This document shows positions 16,969 to 25,634 of a DNA stretch of 64,000 nucleotides, one piece after another; position 1 is the stretch's first letter; each line of letters starts with the position of its first letter. Below the pieces are notes generated by a model. The model saw only the letters and a list, made by a program, of their open reading frames with translations. It had not been told where the DNA came from and did no database searches. Position numbers and translations under genes: made by a program. This DNA is from Maribacter caenipelagi (lineage in GTDB: Bacteria > Bacteroidota > Bacteroidia > Flavobacteriales > Flavobacteriaceae): positions 186,001 to 250,000 of the forward strand of contig NZ_SNZW01000013.1 of assembly GCF_004364175.1 (NCBI RefSeq). The letters are read 5' to 3'.

Positions 16969-17781
16969 ATGAAAAACGATACTATACACATATCGAAAAT
17001 AGTCAAAAATGTTTCCCACACTTCTAATGTTTCTGACTATACCGTTTGCTGGATCAAAGATGAAATCAAAGGAATAGAGGTAGATGGTATTCTTTATGCC
17101 AATATTTCAAACTCTATTTTCTTCCTTGATAAAAAAATGCAATGGAAATTATATGTCAAAGAAGAAGCTCCAAATACAGGATACTTGTTGCAGTTGTCAC
17201 AAGAGGTATTAAGTCATCCATTATTAAGTAAGCTACACATTAATAAAGTTAGGCTGTTTAATTCAGGTACCGTTCCCTTGTTTAAATTAAGTCCCGGTAT
17301 CGAAAAGCGCACCCAGGCTATTCTAGAAATGATAGATGAGCTTTTGGGGTCACATTTAAACAATAAAGAAGATGCACTCATTTCTTTGTTGAATACCTTT
17401 TTTGTGTACTGTGATGGTCAATGTAATATTAAATCTATTATTGAAAAGAATCATACAAAGGCAAATATTGTTTACTCCTTCAAGCAACTGGTGGATCAGA
17501 ATATCGAAAAATCTCATGAGGTAGGCTATTATGCTTCTCGTCTCAACATATCTACAAAATATTTGAATGAATGCGTTCAAGAAGTATTGAACGTTAGTTC
17601 TAAAAATATCATTATTGAACAGTTGCTGATTCGTTCTCGGCACGCATTAAAATTCTCCAATAAAACAATAAAGGAAATTAGTTACGAACTCGGATTTTCT
17701 ACTCCCGATTATTTTAGCTATTTCTTTAAAGCACAAACGGGAACTAAGCCTTCTGTACTTAGAAAGTCTGTCTGTTCTTAA
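16969..17781 (+). CDS. AraC family transcriptional regulator
   Basis: A 270-residue regulator whose last about 100 residues are an AraC-type DNA-binding domain: VGYYASRLNISTKYLNECVQ is the first helix-turn-helix, and TIKEISYELGFSTPDYFSYF followed by FKAQTGTKPSVLRKS is the second with the family signature. The N-terminal 165 residues form a cupin-like ligand domain (IKGIEVDGILYANISNSIFF) without recognised ligand residues. It lies between GH63 copy 1 and a cupin gene, all on the plus strand; whether it regulates either is not shown. Confidence 0.85.
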   Translation: MKNDTIHISKIVKNVSHTSNVSDYTVCWIKDEIKGIEVDGILYANISNSIFFLDKKMQWKLYVKEEAPNTGYLLQLSQEVLSHPLLSKLHINKVRLFNSGTVPLFKLSPGIEKRTQAILEMIDELLGSHLNNKEDALISLLNTFFVYCDGQCNIKSIIEKNHTKANIVYSFKQLVDQNIEKSHEVGYYASRLNISTKYLNECVQEVLNVSSKNIIIEQLLIRSRHALKFSNKTIKEISYELGFSTPDYFSYFFKAQTGTKPSVLRKSVCS

Positions 17782-17855
17782 TTTCAAGGTTTATACCGTG
17801 GTTTTCACATTTTAGCGACTATAGTTAATACCTAATTTGGTGAAAAATTAAAATC

Positions 17856-18401
17856 ATGGATAGACAAAGTTTTATTAAAAAATCCGGTGCGGGTATTAGT
17901 TATGCTTGTTTCTCGGGACTTATTTTCTGTAAAAATCAAGATGATGAAGATTTTTCTACAGATAGAAATGACCCCAAAGTAATACAGGATGCTGACGGTC
18001 AAGTGTTGAATGTTATAGGCGATATACAAACACATAAATTACTAGGCTCTGAAACCAATAATCAAATTTTTGAATGGGTAGATAATGTAGACCCCGGTGT
18101 TGGCATACCACCCCATGTCCACACGAAAGAAGATGAAATTTTTAGGGTTGTTGAAGGCGAAGTGGAAATTACTATTGACGGCGAAAGCACGGTATTAAAA
18201 GCAGGTGATATTGCCTTTGCACCAAAGGGTTTTCCTCATGCATGGAAAGTGGTTGGAACCGAAAAAGCCAAAATGATTACTTCAGCGCTACCTGCAGGAA
18301 TTGAATTAATGTTTCAAGAATTATCTGAATTACCAGCAGGACCTCCAGATTTTGAAAAAGTAGCTAAAATTTGTGCTAAACAGGGAATTACCTTTGTATA
18401 A
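17856..18401 (+). CDS. Cupin-domain protein with degenerate Tat-like leader
   Basis: A 181-residue protein. The first 25 residues (MDRQSFIKKSGAGISYACF) resemble the Tat leaders of Bacteroidota proteins (usually RRxFIKKS) but have no twin arginine, so export is uncertain. The rest is one cupin barrel: motif 1 is PPHVHTKEDEIFRVVEGEVEI with two His and a Glu as metal ligands, and motif 2 is PKGFPHAWKVVG with the last His. It could be a dioxygenase, isomerase or sensor. It ends 5 nt from the oppositely oriented NTT-HEAT gene with no terminator between them. Confidence 0.82.
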   Translation: MDRQSFIKKSGAGISYACFSGLIFCKNQDDEDFSTDRNDPKVIQDADGQVLNVIGDIQTHKLLGSETNNQIFEWVDNVDPGVGIPPHVHTKEDEIFRVVEGEVEITIDGESTVLKAGDIAFAPKGFPHAWKVVGTEKAKMITSALPAGIELMFQELSELPAGPPDFEKVAKICAKQGITFV

Positions 18402-18406
18402 TCAAA

Positions 18407-21226
18407 CTATTTGTTTTTGGTTATTGCTTCAAATGCCTCTACTGCAAAACTCCTGATTTTTGGGTCTTCATCATTTAAATAATTTTCTACCATTTTTAAG
18501 TAGCGAGGCTCTTTTTGTTGTGCGATGAGGTATAGTACTGTAAGTTTTATTTTAAGGTCGTTACCTTGTAGTAGCAGTTTAAAGCATTCTAGCTCTGTCG
18601 GTATTTTATGCTTTATTTTTTGAAGCTCTTCTTCTGATGAAATATCTAGGGCAGATTCTTCAATAATTGGTAACAGTTTTCGCTTGAGCTCACCGGTTAA
18701 AAGGTTATCTAAGAATTCAATGGCATTGTGCTGTGCTTCTTGTTTCTCGCTCAATAACCCTTCATAAGCAATACTAACATCTTTTTGATGGTAGCGTAAG
18801 CCCAAGAGTTTGAAAATACGTTCCAATCCAGAATCTAGTCGGCGTTCTAAAAGTTCTAAAAGGCTGGTTCGTGCATCGCGTTCAGCATCGCCAATTTCCT
18901 TTTTAGATTTATTTCTATTTCGGTACGATATTATAATCTGGGTATGCATAGACGATAAGGTCTGATGATGTAGTTTACATTCATCAAAAATGACCGATAC
19001 TACTTTATATCTATTAAACTTTAACTGCGGATGCGTTGCACGAATGGCGCTCAGCGCTCGTACCACTTCTAAGCGTACCGTAAGGTCATTATCTGTCAAC
19101 AGGGCCAATAAATGATGCACTGCGTCTTTAGAGTAAAAAGATTGCATGGCTGCGGGTATAAATCGGAGTACTGATAAAGGTTGTTCTCGGTTTTGAATAG
19201 TACTACGTAATAATGGCAAAATTTGTTGTCCATATAGCTTAAAAGCCTCCATTACAGTTGGTCTATAATTTTTTTGTGCTAAAAACGGAATTATATGTTG
19301 TACCATTGAAGGGTCGGTAGCGGTACCTATGGCCTTAATTGTCGTCATTACCAGATGTTCATTCTCATATTTTAAAAAGGCAATGAGCTTGTTGTAGAAA
19401 ATAGGCATATTCGCCACTCCCAATATTTCTATGACCGCTTCTACATATGTTAGATCTTTATCGTTCGCTTCAATATTTTTAAGAGTTACTGAAATTCGGT
19501 CCAGCAATGAATAGCGCTGTTTTAGTGAATAGTTGTTCTTGGCAGCTCTTGCTAAACAATATAATGCCGCCATCGCAATTCGTTCATTAGAATGTTCTAA
19601 ATAGGCATCGAATACGAACGATTTGTCTTTATGGGCAAAACTTAAAACATATGCTAATGTCGCAATGGTCAATTCGCGATCTTCTATCTTCAATAACTCA
19701 GAGACCTCGGCGGTCATACTCTTTGAGTTTAAAAAGTATAAATTCTGAATGGCCGATAATTTTACTTTGTTGCTTGGGTTTTCTAATAACAACTCAACAT
19801 CGTCGGCAAAACGTTTGTCATTGATTTCCATTAATTTTTCGAGCATAAAAAGAATTTGATTTTCGGTGCCGTTTTTGAATACGGTACGCATGCCAGATAC
19901 AATAGATACTTTGGCATGGGTAATTTTCTTGGTCTTTTTTCCATTATCTGTCAAAACCTCTAAATTGGACTTAAAGGTTTTGTAATACTCTATCCTTACT
20001 TTATAAATAAAGTATAGCCATAAACAGACCAAGGCGATAATTAGTACCCCAATATAGAATGAAGGTAAGTCTAGACCACGCACTACGAATATTAAAAGGC
20101 ATCCGGCGATACCGGTTGCTAAACTATCTACAACGACATCAATGAACGATTTTGTCCTGTTTTTAAGCTCAAAAGGTAGCGGTAAGGTCAGTAATTCCGA
20201 AGCACTTTTATGAATAGATTGTTTGAGTATGCCATCCATCGCTTTAATAACGACAACGGCAGAAAGTTCTGGTAATAATAGAAACAAAATACTTCCGCCG
20301 AAAATACCAATAGGTAATAAGAGCAATGAAAAACCTACCCCCCATATACCTACAATTCTATGGGTAAAAAATAGCTGTATCACTAGCGATAACAAATTGA
20401 AGGTCGAAAACCAAAAAGCGAAAAATGCAGTAAGGTCGTCGGCATCGCTAATGGCAGATGATGCAAAATCACTAAACAAGTAATCTACCAATTTGGCAAC
20501 CACCACACTTACAGCGACGATACTGGCTATGTAAGTAAGATGTTTAGATTTTAAGATGAGTTTTAATGGTGGCTCAGAAATGTTGGTAGCCGACTTGTGT
20601 TTCTTGATGCTTCCGTTTTTTCGGACTCTAATATTCCAAATTTTTCTTAGTAGCGGTATACAGAAGAATAGGAGTAGGGCGGCAACGAACATTAAATTTT
20701 CATTGCCAATAAGTGGCGCTAGAATAGAGGTAAGATATCCACCAAAAATTCCGCCGATTATCGCTCCTGATCCAATAAAGCCGAATAACCGTTTTGCCTC
20801 TCTAATATTAAAAACCAAGTTTGCCAGCACCCAAAATTGTGATGCTGATAACACGGCGTAAATAGCCACCCAGATATAAAAGAAATAGAGTAAAACACCA
20901 CTGACCACTTGAAATGACAGAAGAAAACCTAGTCCGATTAATATTACGATAGAACTGATCAGGGTAATTTCGATAACTTTTTTAAGCGGAAATTTTGATA
21001 CTGCTTTCGAATAGAAATATGATGTAGCTACTGCTGTTACAGCAACTAACAAGAAGGCAAAAGGTAATTGTTCAATACCTAATTCTGAAAGAAAAAGGGC
21101 GTTTACTGTGGGCTTGATAATCAGCAATACGGCGATGACCAAAAAAATGTAGGCGAGCATCCAAAGAGAAACTTTGAACTCGCCTTCACGTACATCGAAT
21201 ATTTTTTTAATGAGTCTTTCTAACAT
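18407..21226 (-). CDS. NTT (ATP/ADP-translocase-like) transporter fused to HEAT repeats
   Basis: A 939-residue fusion. The first about 430 residues have 12 predicted membrane helices and resemble the nucleotide transporter family known from Rickettsia, chlamydiae and plastids (FKVSLWMLAYIFLVIAVLL, then SELGIEQLPFAFLLVAV, and later REAKRLFGFIGSGAIIGG). The remaining about 500 residues are soluble, helical and made of HEAT-like repeats (VKLSAIQNLYFL, ERIAMAALYCLARAAK, LTVRLEVVRALSAI, PKIRSFAVEAFEAI). NTT-HEAT fusions occur in free-living bacteria with unknown substrate. ATG 21226 is used; one codon before it is TTG. It lies 28 nt after the serine hydrolase gene, so the two form an operon. Residues for ATP exchange were not confirmed. 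Confidence 0.75.
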   Translation of the reverse strand: MLERLIKKIFDVREGEFKVSLWMLAYIFLVIAVLLIIKPTVNALFLSELGIEQLPFAFLLVAVTAVATSYFYSKAVSKFPLKKVIEITLISSIVILIGLGFLLSFQVVSGVLLYFFYIWVAIYAVLSASQFWVLANLVFNIREAKRLFGFIGSGAIIGGIFGGYLTSILAPLIGNENLMFVAALLLFFCIPLLRKIWNIRVRKNGSIKKHKSATNISEPPLKLILKSKHLTYIASIVAVSVVVAKLVDYLFSDFASSAISDADDLTAFFAFWFSTFNLLSLVIQLFFTHRIVGIWGVGFSLLLLPIGIFGGSILFLLLPELSAVVVIKAMDGILKQSIHKSASELLTLPLPFELKNRTKSFIDVVVDSLATGIAGCLLIFVVRGLDLPSFYIGVLIIALVCLWLYFIYKVRIEYYKTFKSNLEVLTDNGKKTKKITHAKVSIVSGMRTVFKNGTENQILFMLEKLMEINDKRFADDVELLLENPSNKVKLSAIQNLYFLNSKSMTAEVSELLKIEDRELTIATLAYVLSFAHKDKSFVFDAYLEHSNERIAMAALYCLARAAKNNYSLKQRYSLLDRISVTLKNIEANDKDLTYVEAVIEILGVANMPIFYNKLIAFLKYENEHLVMTTIKAIGTATDPSMVQHIIPFLAQKNYRPTVMEAFKLYGQQILPLLRSTIQNREQPLSVLRFIPAAMQSFYSKDAVHHLLALLTDNDLTVRLEVVRALSAIRATHPQLKFNRYKVVSVIFDECKLHHQTLSSMHTQIIISYRNRNKSKKEIGDAERDARTSLLELLERRLDSGLERIFKLLGLRYHQKDVSIAYEGLLSEKQEAQHNAIEFLDNLLTGELKRKLLPIIEESALDISSEEELQKIKHKIPTELECFKLLLQGNDLKIKLTVLYLIAQQKEPRYLKMVENYLNDEDPKIRSFAVEAFEAITKNK

Positions 21227-21254
21227 CAAGAAAACGAAATCTATATTCCAAGAC

Positions 21255-22160
21255 CTAAAGTACTGGCTTTTTTAGCACCTTTTCTATTGGTTTCACTAAA
21301 TCTCTTATAATTTGTTCGCCATTGGCATCATCTATCAATGCTACCAGAATATATCTTCTATTGCTGTCTTCTCCCCAAACCAAGATGGAATCGGAGTGAT
21401 AGGTACGCCAAGAACCTGATTTTCTGAACAACCTGGCATTCGGTGCAATCTTATCTAACGTGTTTACAAATTTATGGTGTAGTTCAGGATCTTCCATAAT
21501 ATCGAGCATTTGCTTAGACCGTTTTGCGTTCACCAATTTACCGTTAGCCAACAAATAGTAGTATCTACAAACTTGGGTCACAGATGCAGCGTGACTCAGG
21601 TTTTTTAATGGTTCGCGGTTTGTTTCACCACCACTACCGTAGCGTTTACCTACCCAGAGTCCGCCACCTTTTTGCTCATCATAGAAGGCATATTTTGGGT
21701 CGCACATGACTGATTCTAACTTTTCATAACCAACACGGTCTATCATTCTTGTTGAGGCAGCATTGTCAGATTTGCTGATCATTAAACGCATATCTTTTTT
21801 GATCTCTGCGGTTTCTTTTAATTCACCCTTCTCAATAGCATCCATAGCAGCGAGAAGAATTGCTATTTTAGGTAAGCTGGCGGCATACATCATATGGTTG
21901 CCGTTTACTCGTGCAAAACGCACATTTTCTGGATCACTTAAATCAACTAGACCAACGGCCATTTTCTTATGTGCAATAAGGTCGTTCCATTCTGGGTGCG
22001 ACGATAATTCATCTCTTAAATTCGTTTGCAAAGAACTATCAAGTAATTTTTGCAAGGGTTTGATCTTCGAATTATCTATTCGTATCGGTAGCTCATCTTG
22101 AGCGTTTATAGCAAGGCTGAATAGGCAAGAAAAAAGAAAAACGATTCGGGTAGCTTTCAT
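21255..22160 (-). CDS. Class A beta-lactamase-like serine hydrolase
   Basis: A 301-residue exported protein (signal peptide MKATRIVFLFSCLFSLAINAQ). All three penicillin-recognising motifs are present: SxxK as S95-L-P-K98, SDN at 131-133, and KSG in LFRKSGSWRTY. The omega-loop Glu of true class A beta-lactamases is not evident, so a D,D-peptidase or other penicillin-binding-type hydrolase is as likely as antibiotic resistance. It is divergent from the PLP/DUF1611/epimerase operon across a 266-bp gap and is cotranscribed with the NTT-HEAT gene. This invites a role in releasing D-amino-acid-containing cell-wall fragments, which is inference. Confidence 0.78.
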   Translation of the reverse strand: MKATRIVFLFSCLFSLAINAQDELPIRIDNSKIKPLQKLLDSSLQTNLRDELSSHPEWNDLIAHKKMAVGLVDLSDPENVRFARVNGNHMMYAASLPKIAILLAAMDAIEKGELKETAEIKKDMRLMISKSDNAASTRMIDRVGYEKLESVMCDPKYAFYDEQKGGGLWVGKRYGSGGETNREPLKNLSHAASVTQVCRYYYLLANGKLVNAKRSKQMLDIMEDPELHHKFVNTLDKIAPNARLFRKSGSWRTYHSDSILVWGEDSNRRYILVALIDDANGEQIIRDLVKPIEKVLKKPVL

Positions 22161-22375
22161 TAATTTATGAGTCTTTTAAAATGTAGTCAAAATTAGGTAA
22201 TGCACTCATTTGCTATATGTTAATTTTTAGGTTTCTATAAGATATAAAAACTACCGTAAAATCACTATGTAGCCCGATATACTGTAAAATGCTGTGTTAA
22301 AATTCTAAATATTTTCAGATTATATAGTACCTATGCGTCCCTTTTTTTAAAGAGCAAATGGGTTAAAAATTTATA

Positions 22376-22405
22376 TTGACATTCAATTAAATAACTGTAT
22401 CTTAA
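22376..22405 (+). promoter_or_regulatory. Promoter of the PLP-enzyme/DUF1611/epimerase operon
   Basis: TTG (22376-22378) is followed after 19 nt by TATCTTAA (22398-22405), a two-mismatch form of TAnnTTTG. The spacing matches Bacteroidota -33/-7 promoters. The ATG follows 21 nt later. Confidence 0.45.
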
Positions 22406-22426
22406 AAATGGAATTTATGCAAACTT

Positions 22427-23488
22427 ATGAATCTTAAAGATGGCGTTAAAACGGCTGAGAATAAAGTGTCTGCAGAGGCACGTAAACTTAGCGATATGGT
22501 TAAAGATACTAGCAAATCTTTAGTAGACCGTTTAGAGTGCTTTGAAGATATTATAAGTTTAGAAGTTGGCGATACCGGTTTACACCGTGCCAAGACTTTA
22601 GAGCGCGAGTTCAATGTGCGCCAACTGTACCTAAAATATGAAGGGGATAACCCCACCGGAACTCAAAAGGACCGTATTGCCTTTGCTCAATTGTATGATG
22701 CCTTGCGTCGTGAGTTTACTGTGGTTAGTTTAGCTACCTGTGGTAATTACGGTGTGGCAATGGCATTGGCTTCAGATTTAGCGGGTATCGCTTGTAAAAT
22801 ATACATTCCAGAAAGTTATCATACGGATCGCGTTATTGAGATGGAAACCTTGGGTGCAGAGATAATTCGTATACCAGGTAGCTATGAAGATGTGGTTACC
22901 GAAAGTTCTCGATTGGCAGCTGAACATGGCTGGTACGATGCTAACCCTGGTGGTGCCAATACCCCGCTACAAATATCTGCCTATGCACAAATTGCACAAG
23001 AGATTTTTGAAGATTTAGGGGATGCACCTAAATACTGTGCCGTTCCGGTCTCTAACGGAACGTTGTTTGCAGGTGTTTATAGGGGTTTTGTAAATCTTTA
23101 TAAACGAGGAAAGACTTCTCGTATACCTAAAATGATTGCGGCTTCTTCATCTCACAAAAACCCCATTGTTGAATCGTTTTTACAAAATTTGGATCATTGT
23201 AAAGATTTGAATCCGGCTGCAATTAAAGAAACGAAGTACAATGAACCACTAATCAACTGGCATAGTTTCGATGGAGAAGAGGCATTGTATGCATTGAAAG
23301 AATCTGAGGGGGAAGCTTTTAATATCAGTGATAAAAAACTAAAAGAGATGACTTCTCTTTTATATAAGAAAGAAGGATTTCGAATTCTACCTGCTTCGAC
23401 AGCGGGTTTAATCGGACTCTTAGAATTAGACGAAAAAATGAATTTTGAGCCAGACCGTTTTGTGGCGGTGCTCACTGCAAAAAATTAA
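22427..23488 (+). CDS. Threonine-synthase-like PLP-dependent enzyme
   Basis: A 353-residue fold-type II PLP enzyme. GTQKDRIAF holds the Schiff-base Lys81, and the preceding YEGDNPTGTQKD is the threonine synthase / threonine dehydratase signature. SLATCGNYGVAMALA is the phosphate-binding or substrate Asn loop, and PVSNGTLFAGVYRG is the glycine-rich PLP phosphate cup. It is first in a three-gene operon with a DUF1611 protein (8 nt later) and an enolase-superfamily epimerase. A reaction on threonine is not assured; in this context a beta-elimination or beta-replacement on an amino acid derived from the epimerase product is possible. A dedicated threonine synthase would normally sit with thrA/thrB, which are absent here. 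Confidence 0.8.
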   Translation: MNLKDGVKTAENKVSAEARKLSDMVKDTSKSLVDRLECFEDIISLEVGDTGLHRAKTLEREFNVRQLYLKYEGDNPTGTQKDRIAFAQLYDALRREFTVVSLATCGNYGVAMALASDLAGIACKIYIPESYHTDRVIEMETLGAEIIRIPGSYEDVVTESSRLAAEHGWYDANPGGANTPLQISAYAQIAQEIFEDLGDAPKYCAVPVSNGTLFAGVYRGFVNLYKRGKTSRIPKMIAASSSHKNPIVESFLQNLDHCKDLNPAAIKETKYNEPLINWHSFDGEEALYALKESEGEAFNISDKKLKEMTSLLYKKEGFRILPASTAGLIGLLELDEKMNFEPDRFVAVLTAKN

Positions 23489-23496
23489 ATAGATAG

Positions 23497-24570
23497 ATGA
23501 AAAAAGTTATTGACGGTAAAGCACTAGTATATTGTGAAGGAGCATTTAATACTCCGAATGGTAAAACAGCACATGGTCTGGTTCGCTTTACCGAGCGTTA
23601 TGAGGTTGTGGGCGTTTTAGATGAAAAATATGCGGGTAGAGATGCCGGTGAAGTATTGGATGGAAGACCGAACGGAATTCCAGTTTTTAAAGATTTAGAA
23701 GCTGCCATTGTTGCACTTAAGGCTAGTGAAAACTTGCCAAGTTACTTGGTAATCGGTCTTGCGCCAGATGGTGGTAGATTGCCGCAAGTGGCAAAGGGGA
23801 CAATTAAAGCTGCTTTGCAAGAAGGGTGGAATGTAGATAGTGGTTTGCACGATTTTTTGACCAATGACCCCGAACTTGTGACATTGGCAAAAGAAAAGAA
23901 TGTAACCATCAGAGATATCAGAAAGACTCCCGATCGTGATCAATTGCATTTTTTTACAGGTGATATCGAGAAAGTAGATTGTTTGAAATTAGCGGTATTA
24001 GGAACGGATTCTGCTTTAGGAAAACGTACTACCGCTTGGATATTGGTACATGCATTTCGTAATGCGGGTAAAAAAGCGGAAATGATTGGAACCGGACAAA
24101 CAGGATGGATGCAAGGTGCAAAATATAGCATGGTGATGGATAGCTGTATAAACGATTTCGTTTCTGGTGAAATTGAACATGCCGTTGTTAGTGCCTATAA
24201 AAATGAAGACCCAGATGTTATTGTAATTGAAGGTCAAGGGAGTTTAATGAACCCTGCATACCCTGGCGGATTTGAAATTTTAGCTGCAGGTAGACCAGAT
24301 TATGTAATTCTACAGCATGCACCAAAACGATTGGAGTATGACGGATTCCCAGGATATAAAATGCATTCTTTAGCTGAGCAGATAAATGCCATACAAGTTA
24401 TTTCTGGTAAAGAAGTAATTGCAATTACCGTAAACCACGAGGATATGAAAAAAGAGGAAATTCTTGATGTTTGTAAGGCAATCACCTTAGAAACCAAATT
24501 ACCTGCTTTTGACGTGTTAGAATATGGTGCAGATGATTTGATCGCACTTTTAATGGAGAAAATTAAATGA
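23497..24570 (+). CDS. DUF1611 family protein (DgcN-like D-glutamate N-acetyltransferase)
   Basis: A 357-residue DUF1611 protein with an N-terminal Rossmann-like part (VVGVLDEKYAGRDAGEVLDG) and a P-loop-like second domain, LGTDSALGKRTTAW at residues 168-181, followed by MIGTGQTGWMQG and VIEGQGSLMNPAYPGG, all hallmark segments of DUF1611. As I recall, a marine Pseudoalteromonas member, DgcN, acetylates D-glutamate, and its partner DgcA, an enolase-superfamily enzyme, racemises the N-acetyl product. Here the stop overlaps the start of exactly such an enolase-superfamily gene (ATGA), so the same two-step chemistry is a reasonable inference. An alternative is a ligase or kinase acting before a dipeptide epimerase. 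Confidence 0.75.
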   Translation: MKKVIDGKALVYCEGAFNTPNGKTAHGLVRFTERYEVVGVLDEKYAGRDAGEVLDGRPNGIPVFKDLEAAIVALKASENLPSYLVIGLAPDGGRLPQVAKGTIKAALQEGWNVDSGLHDFLTNDPELVTLAKEKNVTIRDIRKTPDRDQLHFFTGDIEKVDCLKLAVLGTDSALGKRTTAWILVHAFRNAGKKAEMIGTGQTGWMQGAKYSMVMDSCINDFVSGEIEHAVVSAYKNEDPDVIVIEGQGSLMNPAYPGGFEILAAGRPDYVILQHAPKRLEYDGFPGYKMHSLAEQINAIQVISGKEVIAITVNHEDMKKEEILDVCKAITLETKLPAFDVLEYGADDLIALLMEKIK

Positions 24571-25634
24571 GAATAACCAATATTTCTTTTGAGCGTTTAG
24601 ATCTTAAATTATCTGATCCTTACACTATTGCTTACGAGACGATCGATCGTACCAGTAATTTTATTTTAAAGGTTGAAACCGACGGTAAAATTGTGGGTTA
24701 TGGTTGCGCGGCACCTGATCCTGTAGTTACCAATGAATCGCCAAGTGATGTTACCAATGCTATAAAAAATATCATTATTCCGTATTTATTGGGTAAAGAT
24801 CCTTTTACATATGCATTGTTGCTTTTAGAGCTGAAAGAATTATTGGGCAAAAGGTCATCGGCTTTGGCGATGGTAGATTTGGCTTTGTTCGATATTATGT
24901 CTAAAAAGGCTGAGGTACCGTTGTATAAGTTTTTAGGTGGCTTTCGTAATAGTATCGCTACCAGCATTACAATTGGTATTATGAGCATAGAAGAAACCTT
25001 GTCTTATGCCAACGAGTTTGTAAAACAAGGTTTTAGAATTTTAAAAATAAAAGGCGGTTCTAATCTTGAAGAGGATATCGCCAAAATGCGAATGATTCAC
25101 GAGAATTATCCAGATATTGAATTGCGTTTCGATGGTAATCAAGGGTATTCGGTGAAAGAATCTGTAGATTTTGTAAAGGCAACGGCTGCTATAGGTATTG
25201 AAATATTTGAACAACCAACAAAAGTAGAGGCAGAAGACCGATTAGGTGAAGTAACCGATTTGGTGAGTATACCTGTAATGGCAGATGAAAGCCTAAAAAC
25301 ATTGACCGACGCATTTCGCCTTGCACAGAACGAACGTGTAGATATGGTAAATATTAAACTACAAAAAGTTGGTGGTATTTGGGTAGGTATGCATATCAAC
25401 TCCGTTGCAAAATCAGCGAAATTAGATGCTATGGTAGGTTGTATAGACGAATGCGGATTAGGTATTGCTGCCGGATTACATTTTGCCCTGTCTAGACCAA
25501 ACATTGTTTATGCTGATCTAGACGGACATTTAGATATTATTGATGACCCCTATCATTCCATATTCAAGTTGGAGAAGGGGATTTTGTATCCGACCGAAAA
25601 ATACGGATTAGGTTTCTCTGAGTCAAATTTATAA
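24567..25634 (+). CDS. Enolase-superfamily epimerase (dipeptide epimerase / DgcA-like)
   Basis: A 355-residue member of the muconate-lactonising subgroup. All catalytic residues are in place: K160 and K162 in LKIKGG, metal ligands D189 (RFDGNQG), E214 (EIFEQP) and D240 (MADES), and K264 in NIKLQKVGG on the other face. YADLDGH supplies the DxD motif (317-319) that in dipeptide epimerases binds the substrate ammonium group. This fits an L-Ala-D/L-Glu or related dipeptide epimerase; the DUF1611 partner argues for N-acetyl-D-glutamate racemase (DgcA). Translation is coupled to the DUF1611 gene by ATGA. Its stop abuts the stop of the opposite-strand GH63 copy 2 with zero spacing. Confidence 0.85.
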   Translation: MRITNISFERLDLKLSDPYTIAYETIDRTSNFILKVETDGKIVGYGCAAPDPVVTNESPSDVTNAIKNIIIPYLLGKDPFTYALLLLELKELLGKRSSALAMVDLALFDIMSKKAEVPLYKFLGGFRNSIATSITIGIMSIEETLSYANEFVKQGFRILKIKGGSNLEEDIAKMRMIHENYPDIELRFDGNQGYSVKESVDFVKATAAIGIEIFEQPTKVEAEDRLGEVTDLVSIPVMADESLKTLTDAFRLAQNERVDMVNIKLQKVGGIWVGMHINSVAKSAKLDAMVGCIDECGLGIAAGLHFALSRPNIVYADLDGHLDIIDDPYHSIFKLEKGILYPTEKYGLGFSESNL

